Shown here: positions 47,728 to 56,575 of the stretch, in pieces
Position numbering within the stretch: the stretch's first letter is position 1
Layout of the letters: every line of letters begins with the position of its first letter
Assembly (NCBI RefSeq): GCF_016908195.1
Contig: NZ_JAFBDK010000006.1
Coordinates: 1-64,000, forward strand
Source of the DNA: Jeotgalibacillus terrae
Lineage (GTDB): Bacteria; Bacillota; Bacilli; Bacillales; Jeotgalibacillaceae
Length of the DNA: 64,000 bases
Direction: 5' to 3'
Made by a program: the position numbers and the translations under genes
The notes under the pieces: generated by a model
The model's database searches: none
Seen by the model: only the letters and a program-made list of their open reading frames with translations
What the model was told of the DNA's origin: nothing

Positions 47728-49134
47728 TTAAGAAAGCATCCGTCGCAATTCGTTCATTTCGCTTCTGATCAGTTCGTGATCAAATTTGTCTGTCACTTCG
47801 TTACTTAAAGCCAGCACTTCCGGAATCTGATCCTGGAGAATCATCTGTTCAATTAAAATCCGGTAAAGGGCGAATTGCTGTGAAAGATCATCAGTGAGGT
47901 GTAACGTTTCACGTATTTCATCTTCCAGTGTTTTTATATCCGACCCGTGATAGGATTCAAATTCTGATGTGATGAGGTTAAAGATCTGTTCATCCACCAC
48001 AGCCGGCTGAGGAGACTCAGGTAGTTCAATTTCATCAGCCGCACTTGTAACATCCTCAATCGATTCAGATGAGAATTGATCTTCCGGAATTGAGAAGTCC
48101 ATTACATCAGCAGACGCTATGACAGTTGCCGGATCAGGCTCTTCGTCTGTGAAAGAGTCCTCAGTTTCTTTTTGCTCTTCGTCTGATGAAGGCTCTTCTT
48201 CCTCCAGATCTTCATCTAACAGAAGTTCCTCAAAGTCTACTGCATCAATTTGTTGATCAGATAAAGCTGTATTCTCTTCCGTTGTTTTTTCTTCAGTGTC
48301 CTCTTGATCTTCATCTGAATCATCTTCAAGTGTCAGATTACTGAAAAGAGGCGTTTCATCTTCTGATTCTTCCGGCTCTGGTATATCGTCATGTAAATCG
48401 CTGTTTTCTTCAGGCTTTTCAACCTTTACATTTTCAGGGGCTGCAATATCTGTATCATATACTGCAGCACTTTCAAGCCACGACCGGTCCATATCTAACA
48501 CTTCTTCTGCCTCAGACGATTCTTCTTCTGGGTCATCGATGTCTTCATCAGGTGGCTGTAACTCTTCTAATTCCTCATCTGAGAGCATGAAATGATTGCG
48601 TGATTCAAGCAGTTCTTCCACATCATCTGATTCGAGTACCTCTGGTGTGTCTGACGCTTCAGTGTTTATATCCTGTTCAGACACTTCAGTCAATTCATCT
48701 GCTGAAAGTGTATCTTCCGCTTCTTCATCAGGCATTGGCTCTTCTGTTTCATCCATCCACTGTTCAGTATGTATAATTGTATCGGATGATTCGTCTATTT
48801 CTTCCTGAGCCGATTGACCTGTCATATCATCATTATGTAATGTGTCTTTGGTGTTTTCGGCTTCAATATCTTCATCGTCAGGTTCAACTGGTTCAAGGAC
48901 AAAAGATTCACCTTTCTTTTGCAAAATAATCGTACTAATCAATATTAATCCGATTCCTGCAAGTAATGCTGTCCAGATATCCAGCACATTCTGAAGTAAA
49001 ATAAAGAGTAATGCTGCTGTGAATGCGATTCCCACCATCAAAAACGTTCCCCGGGTAGAGAAACCGAGCGGGAGAAAATATAGTACTGGAATCACGATCA
49101 GCATTCCAATGATGGCAAAAATGTAAGTTGCCAT
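47728..49134 (-). CDS. Very acidic membrane-anchored protein
   Basis: A 468-residue protein not assigned to a family. It has three TM helices at the start (about 2-20, 28-47, 50-69), then about 320 residues rich in Asp, Glu and Ser with little predicted order, and a short structured C-terminal helical domain of about 70 residues (SEFESYHGSDIKTLEDEI...LIEQMILQDQIPEVLAL). ATG 49134 follows TAGGAGTG; the frame opens earlier at a GTG without better support. Head of the pilus-side minus operon, divergent from the minor pilins. A cytoplasmic scaffold or motor-recruiting role is only a guess. Confidence 0.7.
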   Translation of the reverse strand: MATYIFAIIGMLIVIPVLYFLPLGFSTRGTFLMVGIAFTAALLFILLQNVLDIWTALLAGIGLILISTIILQKKGESFVLEPVEPDDEDIEAENTKDTLHNDDMTGQSAQEEIDESSDTIIHTEQWMDETEEPMPDEEAEDTLSADELTEVSEQDINTEASDTPEVLESDDVEELLESRNHFMLSDEELEELQPPDEDIDDPEEESSEAEEVLDMDRSWLESAAVYDTDIAAPENVKVEKPEENSDLHDDIPEPEESEDETPLFSNLTLEDDSDEDQEDTEEKTTEENTALSDQQIDAVDFEELLLDEDLEEEEPSSDEEQKETEDSFTDEEPDPATVIASADVMDFSIPEDQFSSESIEDVTSAADEIELPESPQPAVVDEQIFNLITSEFESYHGSDIKTLEDEIRETLHLTDDLSQQFALYRILIEQMILQDQIPEVLALSNEVTDKFDHELIRSEMNELRRMLS

Positions 49135-49188
49135 TACTTCACTCCTAATCACTTGAATTAGTACATATGATATATACGTTTCTTATTG

Positions 49189-49194
49189 TATAAT
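49189..49194 (+). promoter_or_regulatory. Candidate -10 element for the minor pilin operon
   Basis: TATAAT in TTGTATAATAAAA, 33 bases before the first minor pilin ATG; no good -35 at the right distance, so activator or alternative recognition is possible. Confidence 0.35.
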
Positions 49195-49226
49195 AAAACT
49201 ATCTAAATTGAAAGAAGTGAAAAAGC

Positions 49227-49730
49227 ATGTCTTTTTACATACTTCATAATAAAAAAGCATTTACTTTAGTTGAGGTTTTAGCCTCTATCACGCTTTTAAA
49301 TATCATTATCTTTTCACTTCTGACTTTCTTTTTGAATTCCTACAACTATACATTTGCGAACCAGGATCAGACAGTCGGCAGTAATGTCGCACGAAATACT
49401 GTTACCTATATAGAAAGTCAGGATTTTTTACGGTTTCAGGATTACCTAAATGCAGCAGGGAATACTCGTACATTGACATCAGATGATTGTACCGCAACGG
49501 TTTCAGGCGACAGTCTTTTTGAAGAAACTGAAGCATGTCTTGCCGTGTTCGAACCTGTCATTAATAATCAGTCGTATACTGCTGAGGTGGAGCTTTCATT
49601 TTACTCAGCTGATACTGTGCAACAGACAGAAGCATTAAAAAATGAAATGATCCAGATTGAAGCAACGGTTGTATGGGAACGAAAGAGAAATGATGAAGCG
49701 ACAGTCAGGGGTGTACTGCGCCGTGAATAA
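49227..49730 (+). CDS. Type IV minor prepilin (GspI/PilV-like position)
   Basis: A 167-residue pseudopilin: leader ending HNKKA, then FTLVEVLASITLLNIIIFSLL with Glu at +5. The residue before cleavage is Ala rather than Gly, which is tolerated by prepilin peptidases in some pilins. Head contains a Cys pair (SDDCTATV and TEACLAV) that could form a disulfide. ATG behind GAAAGAAGTG. First of three divergently transcribed minor pilins; its stop overlaps the next start. Confidence 0.86.
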   Translation: MSFYILHNKKAFTLVEVLASITLLNIIIFSLLTFFLNSYNYTFANQDQTVGSNVARNTVTYIESQDFLRFQDYLNAAGNTRTLTSDDCTATVSGDSLFEETEACLAVFEPVINNQSYTAEVELSFYSADTVQQTEALKNEMIQIEATVVWERKRNDEATVRGVLRRE

Positions 49731-50322
49731 ATTGAATGAAGATGGCATGACGATGATCGAAGTGTTAGCCGGCGTTGCTGTTGCTGCGATTTTCAGCGCG
49801 TCGATCTACGGGGTATTTATTTCAGGACTTTCCCTTTATGAAAAAACGTCATCACTGGGTCAGGCACGTGATGAAACAGATTATATTGCGACGATGATTA
49901 TGAATGAATTGTATACTCAAAAGCCCGATTTTGTCAGACCGTTTGAAGGAGATGGCAGATCCGGAGTGATGCTGACACGTTTTTCTGAAAAAGAAGTTGA
50001 AAACTACCTGATTGAGCAGCCCGACACATCAGATGACACCTATATCTATATTGAACAGAATAGAATCGTTTTTGATACGATAACCGCCGGAGAGAAAGCT
50101 GCAGGCAGTCCAGCCGCTGGCGACTCACCTGATCTGGTCTTAACAGGAGAATCAATTGTGTTACAGCCGGCAGACAGCTTTATCCGGATGAAGTGCCAGA
50201 CCGCATGCCCGGAAGGACTTCCAACCGGAATTATTGAATTGAATCTGTCTATCCTGCCTGCAAACACACGGGTAGCAGAAGAAATGGAACCTATCCAGTT
50301 GAGATCGGATTTTGGGTATTAA
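49723..50322 (+). CDS. Type IV minor prepilin (GspJ/PilW-like position)
   Basis: A 199-residue pseudopilin. Start GTG 49723 (VNKLNEDG leader) with AGGGGTG before it, overlapping the previous stop; the frame runs further upstream inside that gene. Cleavage is expected after NEDG, giving MTMIEVLAGVAVAAIFSASIYG with Glu at +5. Head has one Cys pair (KCQTACPEG). The trio of small, medium and large minor pilins mirrors the GspI-GspJ-GspK/PilV-PilW-PilX priming tip of other systems. Confidence 0.85.
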   Translation: MNKLNEDGMTMIEVLAGVAVAAIFSASIYGVFISGLSLYEKTSSLGQARDETDYIATMIMNELYTQKPDFVRPFEGDGRSGVMLTRFSEKEVENYLIEQPDTSDDTYIYIEQNRIVFDTITAGEKAAGSPAAGDSPDLVLTGESIVLQPADSFIRMKCQTACPEGLPTGIIELNLSILPANTRVAEEMEPIQLRSDFGY

Positions 50323-50334
50323 GGGGTGAAGATT

Positions 50335-51957
50335 GTGAAGAATGAATCCGGCTATACACTGTTGACTGTCATGCTGATCGTGCTCGTGTTTACGACACTT
50401 GGAGCTGTTTTACTGACTGTAACAGTTGGCAGCACTCAGCGAACTGAACTGAGAGAGGACACGATTGTAGAGGATTCTGATGCAATCAGAGCGATTGAGC
50501 AGGGGACGGCTATTTTAAAATATCAGATACAAAACAATGAATTTTCATCTCCCGGCTCCATTTATCAAGGTGAACTTGATAATGTGATCAGTTCACTTAC
50601 TTCAGAAGGATTGAATATCAGTATTACAGATAAGTCAGCTGATTATGATATCAATCTCACTAATGATTATACACGGGTGTATGAAATAAGAAGCAACGGT
50701 TATAACGATGACTATGCAAAACTCGTTTATATTACCGCTATGCCCAGCTTCTTAAAATATGCAGCAGGCGCACGCGACGAATTAAGTCTTCACGGCGGGA
50801 TGTATATTGACGGTGATATTTATGCAAATAATCAACTGAATATATCGAATGAGGCAAAATATATATTTGAAGGCAGCTTGAATACTGTGAAAAATGACTT
50901 TCCGACTGTTTCGGAGCGGTCAAGTCTGATTCTAGAAGATACTGCTATTGCAACAAGTTGTGATCACAGGAGTGCACCGGGATGTTTCGATGTGAATGCT
51001 GGAATGTTTTCTAAATCTGTGCACTGGCAACAGCGCTCTCTTGAGGATTTACTGGCAGGCTCGTTCAGCTATCAATCGCCTGTTCAGGGAGAGGCCACTG
51101 ATTATATCGATGTCAGACTGATTCCTACTGTCACAACGAAAATGAAGGAATTGGATCCTTCTTTCGACGATGCTGACACTGAAGCGGTTGCAGCTGGGAG
51201 TTCTGTATTAACAGTTAGAGGCTATGATAATGCGGAGCAATATGAAAATGCACTTTCTTCAGATACAGTATTACACGAAGAAAATGTCATCACTTCTCTG
51301 CAGCCTGACAGAAATCATTTATTTATCTCAGATGCTTTCCTGAATACGTCATCGCTTTCTGTTAACCCTGATAAATGGGTGGTCGTGATGGGTGATCTTG
51401 TATTAGAAAGTGCAGCCGGAGAAATTGCAGATATCAGCTCAAACATGATTGTATTCGGAGACGTGATTCTGCGCGGAGATCTGGCGATGGATTCTGTTGT
51501 ATACGCACTTGGAAATACAACTGTTTTTAATGCGAATATTAAAAGACCTCCAGGCGGTGGAGAACTCATTTTGATGAGCAGAGGAAAGCTTGATATTGCG
51601 TTGCTGAACTCTTTCAGTAACCCGGCTGATTTTACGGAGTTCCCTAATCAGTTAAATGCTTTTTTATATACTGATGAAAATGCTGAAATTTATTCAGTGG
51701 GATCATATGTATATATTGATGGTGGCGTATTCAGTAAGGGGTCACTCGAATTTAACAGTTTCCGCGGGGATACTGCTGAGGGTGCTGATGAGATTATTTT
51801 TACAGCTTCAAATGAAGATAGTGATGCTTTTGAAAAATCCAGGCTTTACGTAAGAAATAATCAGAGGTTATTCCTTGATAAGCTTCAGGCCCTTCCTGCA
51901 GTTGAAAGGCTTGATGTCATTGAAGACGCTTATCGGAAAGTGAGCAGTAATGAATAG
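50335..51957 (+). CDS. Large tip-like minor pilin lacking Glu5
   Basis: A 540-residue protein with a prepilin leader (MKNESG) and hydrophobic helix YTLLTVMLIVLVFTTLGAVLL, in which position +5 is Thr instead of the conserved Glu, as in GspK/PilX-like tip subunits. The head is much larger than a normal pilin: residues about 140-520 contain repeated short beta elements (GGMYIDGDIYANNQ, VVMGDLVLESAAGEI, VIFGDVILRGDLA in pattern) suggesting a beta-solenoid or polymer-forming-like fold, and one possible Cys pair (SCDHRSAPGC). Start GTG 50335 sits 8 bases after GGGGTG; the frame's GTG at 50326 overlaps it. Confidence 0.82.
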   Translation: MKNESGYTLLTVMLIVLVFTTLGAVLLTVTVGSTQRTELREDTIVEDSDAIRAIEQGTAILKYQIQNNEFSSPGSIYQGELDNVISSLTSEGLNISITDKSADYDINLTNDYTRVYEIRSNGYNDDYAKLVYITAMPSFLKYAAGARDELSLHGGMYIDGDIYANNQLNISNEAKYIFEGSLNTVKNDFPTVSERSSLILEDTAIATSCDHRSAPGCFDVNAGMFSKSVHWQQRSLEDLLAGSFSYQSPVQGEATDYIDVRLIPTVTTKMKELDPSFDDADTEAVAAGSSVLTVRGYDNAEQYENALSSDTVLHEENVITSLQPDRNHLFISDAFLNTSSLSVNPDKWVVVMGDLVLESAAGEIADISSNMIVFGDVILRGDLAMDSVVYALGNTTVFNANIKRPPGGGELILMSRGKLDIALLNSFSNPADFTEFPNQLNAFLYTDENAEIYSVGSYVYIDGGVFSKGSLEFNSFRGDTAEGADEIIFTASNEDSDAFEKSRLYVRNNQRLFLDKLQALPAVERLDVIEDAYRKVSSNE

Positions 51958-51959
51958 TA

Positions 51960-51990
51960 AAAGCAGCGGAGGCTCCGCTGCTTTTTTAAT
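51960..51990 (+). terminator. Terminator after the minor pilin operon
   Basis: AAAAGCAGCGGA, GG, TCCGCTGCTTTTTT: strong hairpin with T run; it also serves the convergent ankyrin gene on the other strand. Confidence 0.9.
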
Positions 51991-52861
51991 ACTGATTTAG
52001 TAATGTATTAATTTCTTCGTTATCATAATTGGCCGCAATATCTGCTGCTGTTTCTCCATTACTGTTCTTAATGTCTGTGTCTGCTCCAATTGTAAGGAGG
52101 GCTTGAGCCGCTTCTGTAAAACCGTAGTCAACTGCAAACATAAGAGGCGTCCAGCCGTTTTCATTCTGCCAGTTCATATTATCAGTTTCTGCAAAAAATC
52201 TGATCCAACCGGGATTGTTTGATTTCACTGCCACAGTCATCGGGTTATCACCATTCGAGTTAACTTTCCCTCCTGAATAAGAAGTGGCTTCAGTGACAAA
52301 TGACACAGCGTCGTATGGATACCTTGCAGCTGTATGAAACAGTGTATCACCTGAAATATTGATCACTTCAGACTCAACGCCCTCCTCTGCCAGCCAGTTA
52401 AATAGTTTTTCGTCCCGCATTCTCACTGCTTCAAATAAGAGTGTCTCATCCTGATCATTCAGTTCATATATCAAACTTTCATCACGATCATGCATATCCT
52501 GAAGGAGTAAAAGCATTTGTTCGTTGATGCCCGACTCATCGATTGCCGGATCAATCATGGAACGTGCGGTCAGCCATGCGTCATCCGGTGCAGGATCAGC
52601 ACCTTCAGCCAGCAATAGCTGGGCAATTCCCGGCTGCACGAAGGTAATGGCAGTCTGTAATGCCGTTAATCCCTGATCACTCTGAACATTCACATCCTGT
52701 CCTTCATCTATCAGATCAGTAATCGACTCCGTGTTACCATCAGCAATAGCTTCAAATAACGCTGCGCTGTCAACCTCTCCCGGCCTGTTCATCAGATAAA
52801 CAGTTATGAACATAACGATCAGCAGGATCACAACCAGCACAATCGTCCATTTTTTCTTCAT
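51986..52861 (-). CDS. Membrane-anchored ankyrin repeat protein
   Basis: A 291-residue protein with an N-terminal TM or uncleaved signal anchor (about 4-24), then about seven ankyrin-like repeats (for example SDQGLTALQTAITFVQPGIAQLLLAEGADP, spanning about 61-90; NENGWTPLMFAVDYGFTEAAQALLTIGADT; NSNGETAADIAANYDNEEI). Repeats would face outside if the anchor is N-in. ATG 52861 is chosen because AGGGGG fits it; the frame opens two codons earlier. Lies between the pilin terminator and the large secreted protein; partner unknown. Confidence 0.82.
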   Translation of the reverse strand: MKKKWTIVLVVILLIVMFITVYLMNRPGEVDSAALFEAIADGNTESITDLIDEGQDVNVQSDQGLTALQTAITFVQPGIAQLLLAEGADPAPDDAWLTARSMIDPAIDESGINEQMLLLLQDMHDRDESLIYELNDQDETLLFEAVRMRDEKLFNWLAEEGVESEVINISGDTLFHTAARYPYDAVSFVTEATSYSGGKVNSNGDNPMTVAVKSNNPGWIRFFAETDNMNWQNENGWTPLMFAVDYGFTEAAQALLTIGADTDIKNSNGETAADIAANYDNEEINTLLNQY

Positions 52862-52885
52862 TGTCATACCCCCTGCATGTCATAA

Positions 52886-52914
52886 AAAAGAAAAGGCTGA
52901 TTGCTCAGCCTTTT
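52886..52914 (-). terminator. Terminator after the large secreted protein gene
   Basis: AAAAGGCTGA, GCAA loop, TCAGCCTTTT with flanking A/T runs, overlapping the stop of the 52913-56476 gene. Confidence 0.85.
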
Positions 52915-55900
52915 AATATCTGTCTCCGTCATCAAGATCTTCAACATTTTCACCATCGATGACGATTACCTTGATGGTATCTGTGAAAGTCTCTCCACTG
53001 TCTGTAGTAACTGTTACACGGACAATATTATTCCTGCCCGTACGTTCACCTTTAACATCGCCAGTGTTAAAAAGCGTAATAGATGGATTAGCATTTCCTG
53101 GTGTAACGTCTGAATACACAATACTTGCTATATCCGTTGCATCAGAAGGTGTAAGCTCGAGTTCTGAAGACAATGGATAAGTGTCACCCTTATTAATCGT
53201 TACAGAATCTTTACCAAAAGCTGCGTCAGTCAATGGAGAGGTGACATTGACTGTTACTTCATCTCTCACACCATTTGGAGCCTGGATATAAATAACGGCT
53301 GTTCCTGCACCAACACCTCTGATGACACCAGGTGATACGACTTCAACAATGGATGAATCCCCCGAAGTCCATGTAAGAGTTTCAACGTCAGCATATTCAG
53401 GTTCAACTGATACGGTAAATGAATCGAACTGATCAAACTTTTCGATTGTAATCTCACCAGGCTCTACATTCAGGGCAGTGATTTCCTTGGTCTTCACCTG
53501 AATAATGGCTTCAGCTGTTACTTCAGTGCCATTTGCGTTAATGCCACGCGCGACAGCTTTTGTCGTACCCGGCTGTAGTCCGGTTACGGTGCGTGTCGCT
53601 GTATTAACTGAAGCGACATCATTATTTTCAAGTGTGATCTCAATACTTCCTGATGCATCAGCTGGATTTACTGTCAGCGGCAGTTCAGCTGTTTCGCCAA
53701 CATAAACTTCCACGTTTTCGAGTTCAATCGATTCAATCGGCACTCTGACAGCGACGTTAGATGTTTTCGTAATGACATTTCCAAATACGTCTGTCACCGT
53801 TACTGTAATCACTGCTTCTCCGTTACCGATCGCTTTTATAATACCGTCCTGTGTAACTGTGATGACCCCTGGATCTGAAGTGGACCATTCGATACTTTCC
53901 ACTTCCGCTTCTTCAGGTCCATAGCTGAAGTCGCCTGAAGCAACTAGATTTCTCTCCAGCCCTTTATCGAGTGCCATTGATTCTGTTAAGTTCACTTCCA
54001 ATAGCGGATAACCTGCAACAAAATCAATTCTGTTAAAGTTTTCGGTGAATGTTCCGGCATAATTTTCTTTTTTGTTATTTCCATTGTTTTCTTTACCGTA
54101 AACCTGATCATAAGTTAATGACGAATCAGCAAGGGAATAATTACCCCCGCGGGTTGCAATAATCCCGATTGTAAAACTTACAGGATCCGCGCCACGCCAT
54201 CCACCATTCTGGGCATCATCAAAATCTTTTGTATAAGCGATTTCAGGAATTGTCCCTGTAACTGTATAACCGGATTCAAGACTTCCACTCTTTGTAAAAC
54301 CTTCAGGGAGATTACTAATTTCAACATTGGGTGGAAATACTTCTCTAAATGCTATATTTTCCAGGCTGATTGATTGTTTTCCAGCAAGCTCGCTTCTTCT
54401 GACCGGCTTAGGGTCAAGTGTATAGTTCAGCTGAATTAAATCTTTATTGACTTCATACAACTGTTTAACAGGTTGAATGGTTCTGGATAGTTCAAGCAGA
54501 TTTTCAGTTTCAAATACACTCACAGTTCGCTCTTCTACTGTTTCCGCACCTTTTTCATCTGTTGCGACAATTCTGATGACAACTTCCCCTTCTTCTTCCA
54601 TCCCATGTTCGAGCTGAAGGTTGATCGTCTCACCGTTTCTTGAATTTTCTTTGTGATGAACAAGTGTATCATTTACATACACTTTGACATCATTGGTTTT
54701 AGCAGAGAGGTCATAGTCCTCAACTGTAAAACTTACCGGGATTGTCTGATTAATTGGGAATACTTCTTCATTCTCCGGTGTAATGACGGTGATTTCAGGA
54801 GCGTGGTTAGCGCCAAAGAACGCACGGTACATTGTATTAACAAATAATCGCTGTTCAGCATCCGGGAAATTAGTTGATGTATGTCCTGTACCGGAATACG
54901 TAATATTTCCTTTTGAATATGTGTAGTAGTGGTTCCAGCTGTCATTCACATCACGATTACTACCAATAATGTTATACCATGGGATCACATTTTCATCTTC
55001 AAGATCCAGCGTGTAATACTGGTTATGTGTAGTAGCAATTGCTACATTCTCCGGAAGATCGAATGGAAATGAAGTCATTAATCCCTCATTTACTTTTTTA
55101 GTGCTTCTTGATGTATTAGGAGCTCCGTTTCCTAAGTTTGTCTCAGGCGCCTTCTGGCCAGTAGCATCCATAAAGTTATTAACCCATACATTATTATTGT
55201 TAAAAATCGTATCATGAGTAAACATTACACTTTGCTGAGACTCTATAAAACTTTTTAATGAATTTACTGCGCCCTGGCTAAGATTAGCGTAGTTATACGT
55301 ATCAGAAAAACCAAATATAACCATGTCGTACTTGCCATTGATGACTTCATGAGAACTTTGATTATTTTGGCCAGAGGAACCGCGGCTGCTATTAAACACA
55401 TCAAATCCTGTTACATCGATATTAATGTTATATTGGCCATTTTGGGTTAAGTAGTTTTGTTTCATATTGTTTGCTTTTTGAAGAGAACTGTTACTGTTCC
55501 TGTAAACTTGTAAGACATTAATTTCAACAGGCTTATCTTCGAATAAAAACTCACCTGTTTCATAATTACTCAGCACATAGTCATTGTGTGATTGAACAAG
55601 TTCAAGCTTCCACATACGAGGCCCTGAAAATCCGAATGGCAATTTATAATTCAGCTGAGGATTTTTACTATTCACATCTATTTCTTTTACTACCTCTTCT
55701 GCATCAAAACGATCGTTAAAGTCCTGATCAATATATAACCTGAGTTTCATTCGGCTAAATGACTGATTATGGATATTTACTTTATAGTTGATTTCATCAC
55801 CAGGTTTATACGCATTGGAATAAGATGAGTTCCAACCTGAAGGCTTAGAAGTCACTTCAAATGAAGGTTTTTTAGAAAACTTATCATTCATAAATGTTTT

Positions 55901-56476
55901 GTAAGCATTATTAAATGACAGTCCATCAGTAATAGTTTCCGGGCAATACCAGCCGTACCACCAAGACCAATTACATCCCCTTAAATCGACCTGGCTTTCG
56001 CCACCATAATAAACTGCTGCATCAGCTGATATATTATTAAATTTCTGCTCAAGCACCCCACCATTATCCATGCTGATTTCATGTATAAAAACGGGTTGAT
56101 TTTTATTAATAAACTGATTAATAATCTGCTCTGCTTTAAGATTTGTGATATCATTTTGCACTTCTGAGGTATTATGGTTACGCCCCATTACACCCTGGGT
56201 GGAATAATTGCCCTGGCCAATAATAATGCCATCATATTTACCATCTAATGCTTTCCTATCTGCTACAAATCTTTTCATAGACATTGTATCTACTTTTACG
56301 TTGTATTGATTTACACCACTAAAATCAGGGTTTTGAGTATTACCATCAACCGTAATCTCCAAAAAGAGCAGATCATTTGCAGAATTGCTCTCCGCACTCA
56401 CCGTATTCAAAAAGTGGGCGCTGTAAGGCACCCATATTAATACAAGCGTTAACAGGATATATCCCAGTTTCCTCAC
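52913..56476 (-). CDS. Large secreted protein with duplicated N-terminal domain and Ig-like repeats
   Basis: A 1,187-residue exported protein, possibly DUF5057-like; I am not certain of the family. Signal peptide about 1-28. Two related domains follow: one about 35-185 (VKVDTMSMKRFV...GKYDGIIIGQGNYS) and one about 320-510 (NINIDVTGFDVF...GKYDMVIFGFSDTY), each with a YD-[GM]-[IV]-I-[IF]-G strand and a later [FV]-[IM]-F-[TI]-H step, a Rossmann-like pattern. Then a Big-type Ig domain (about 570-660) and three to four BIG2-like domains (about 830-1175, e.g. GNGEAVITVTVTD, GVGAGTAVIYIQAP). Ends DLDDGDRY, no LPXTG. GTG start behind AAAGGAGTG. Could be a pilus-associated adhesin. Confidence 0.75.
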   Translation of the reverse strand: MRKLGYILLTLVLIWVPYSAHFLNTVSAESNSANDLLFLEITVDGNTQNPDFSGVNQYNVKVDTMSMKRFVADRKALDGKYDGIIIGQGNYSTQGVMGRNHNTSEVQNDITNLKAEQIINQFINKNQPVFIHEISMDNGGVLEQKFNNISADAAVYYGGESQVDLRGCNWSWWYGWYCPETITDGLSFNNAYKTFMNDKFSKKPSFEVTSKPSGWNSSYSNAYKPGDEINYKVNIHNQSFSRMKLRLYIDQDFNDRFDAEEVVKEIDVNSKNPQLNYKLPFGFSGPRMWKLELVQSHNDYVLSNYETGEFLFEDKPVEINVLQVYRNSNSSLQKANNMKQNYLTQNGQYNINIDVTGFDVFNSSRGSSGQNNQSSHEVINGKYDMVIFGFSDTYNYANLSQGAVNSLKSFIESQQSVMFTHDTIFNNNNVWVNNFMDATGQKAPETNLGNGAPNTSRSTKKVNEGLMTSFPFDLPENVAIATTHNQYYTLDLEDENVIPWYNIIGSNRDVNDSWNHYYTYSKGNITYSGTGHTSTNFPDAEQRLFVNTMYRAFFGANHAPEITVITPENEEVFPINQTIPVSFTVEDYDLSAKTNDVKVYVNDTLVHHKENSRNGETINLQLEHGMEEEGEVVIRIVATDEKGAETVEERTVSVFETENLLELSRTIQPVKQLYEVNKDLIQLNYTLDPKPVRRSELAGKQSISLENIAFREVFPPNVEISNLPEGFTKSGSLESGYTVTGTIPEIAYTKDFDDAQNGGWRGADPVSFTIGIIATRGGNYSLADSSLTYDQVYGKENNGNNKKENYAGTFTENFNRIDFVAGYPLLEVNLTESMALDKGLERNLVASGDFSYGPEEAEVESIEWSTSDPGVITVTQDGIIKAIGNGEAVITVTVTDVFGNVITKTSNVAVRVPIESIELENVEVYVGETAELPLTVNPADASGSIEITLENNDVASVNTATRTVTGLQPGTTKAVARGINANGTEVTAEAIIQVKTKEITALNVEPGEITIEKFDQFDSFTVSVEPEYADVETLTWTSGDSSIVEVVSPGVIRGVGAGTAVIYIQAPNGVRDEVTVNVTSPLTDAAFGKDSVTINKGDTYPLSSELELTPSDATDIASIVYSDVTPGNANPSITLFNTGDVKGERTGRNNIVRVTVTTDSGETFTDTIKVIVIDGENVEDLDDGDRY

Positions 56477-56575
56477 AACAGCCCACTCCTTTATAACTAA
56501 TACTATATAATCATTTTAACACATTATTTTAAAAATCCTACTTTTAACTTACATCCCCCGCATATTGATTATTTA

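Noticed and set aside
48596-48808. Ser-rich 70-codon frame on the plus strand
   Set aside because: Antisense shadow of the Asp/Glu-rich part of the acidic membrane protein.
52913-56476. Sortase-anchored surface protein
   Set aside because: No LPXTG-type motif, TM or basic tail at the C-terminus, which ends DLDDGDRY; the protein is more likely released or held non-covalently.
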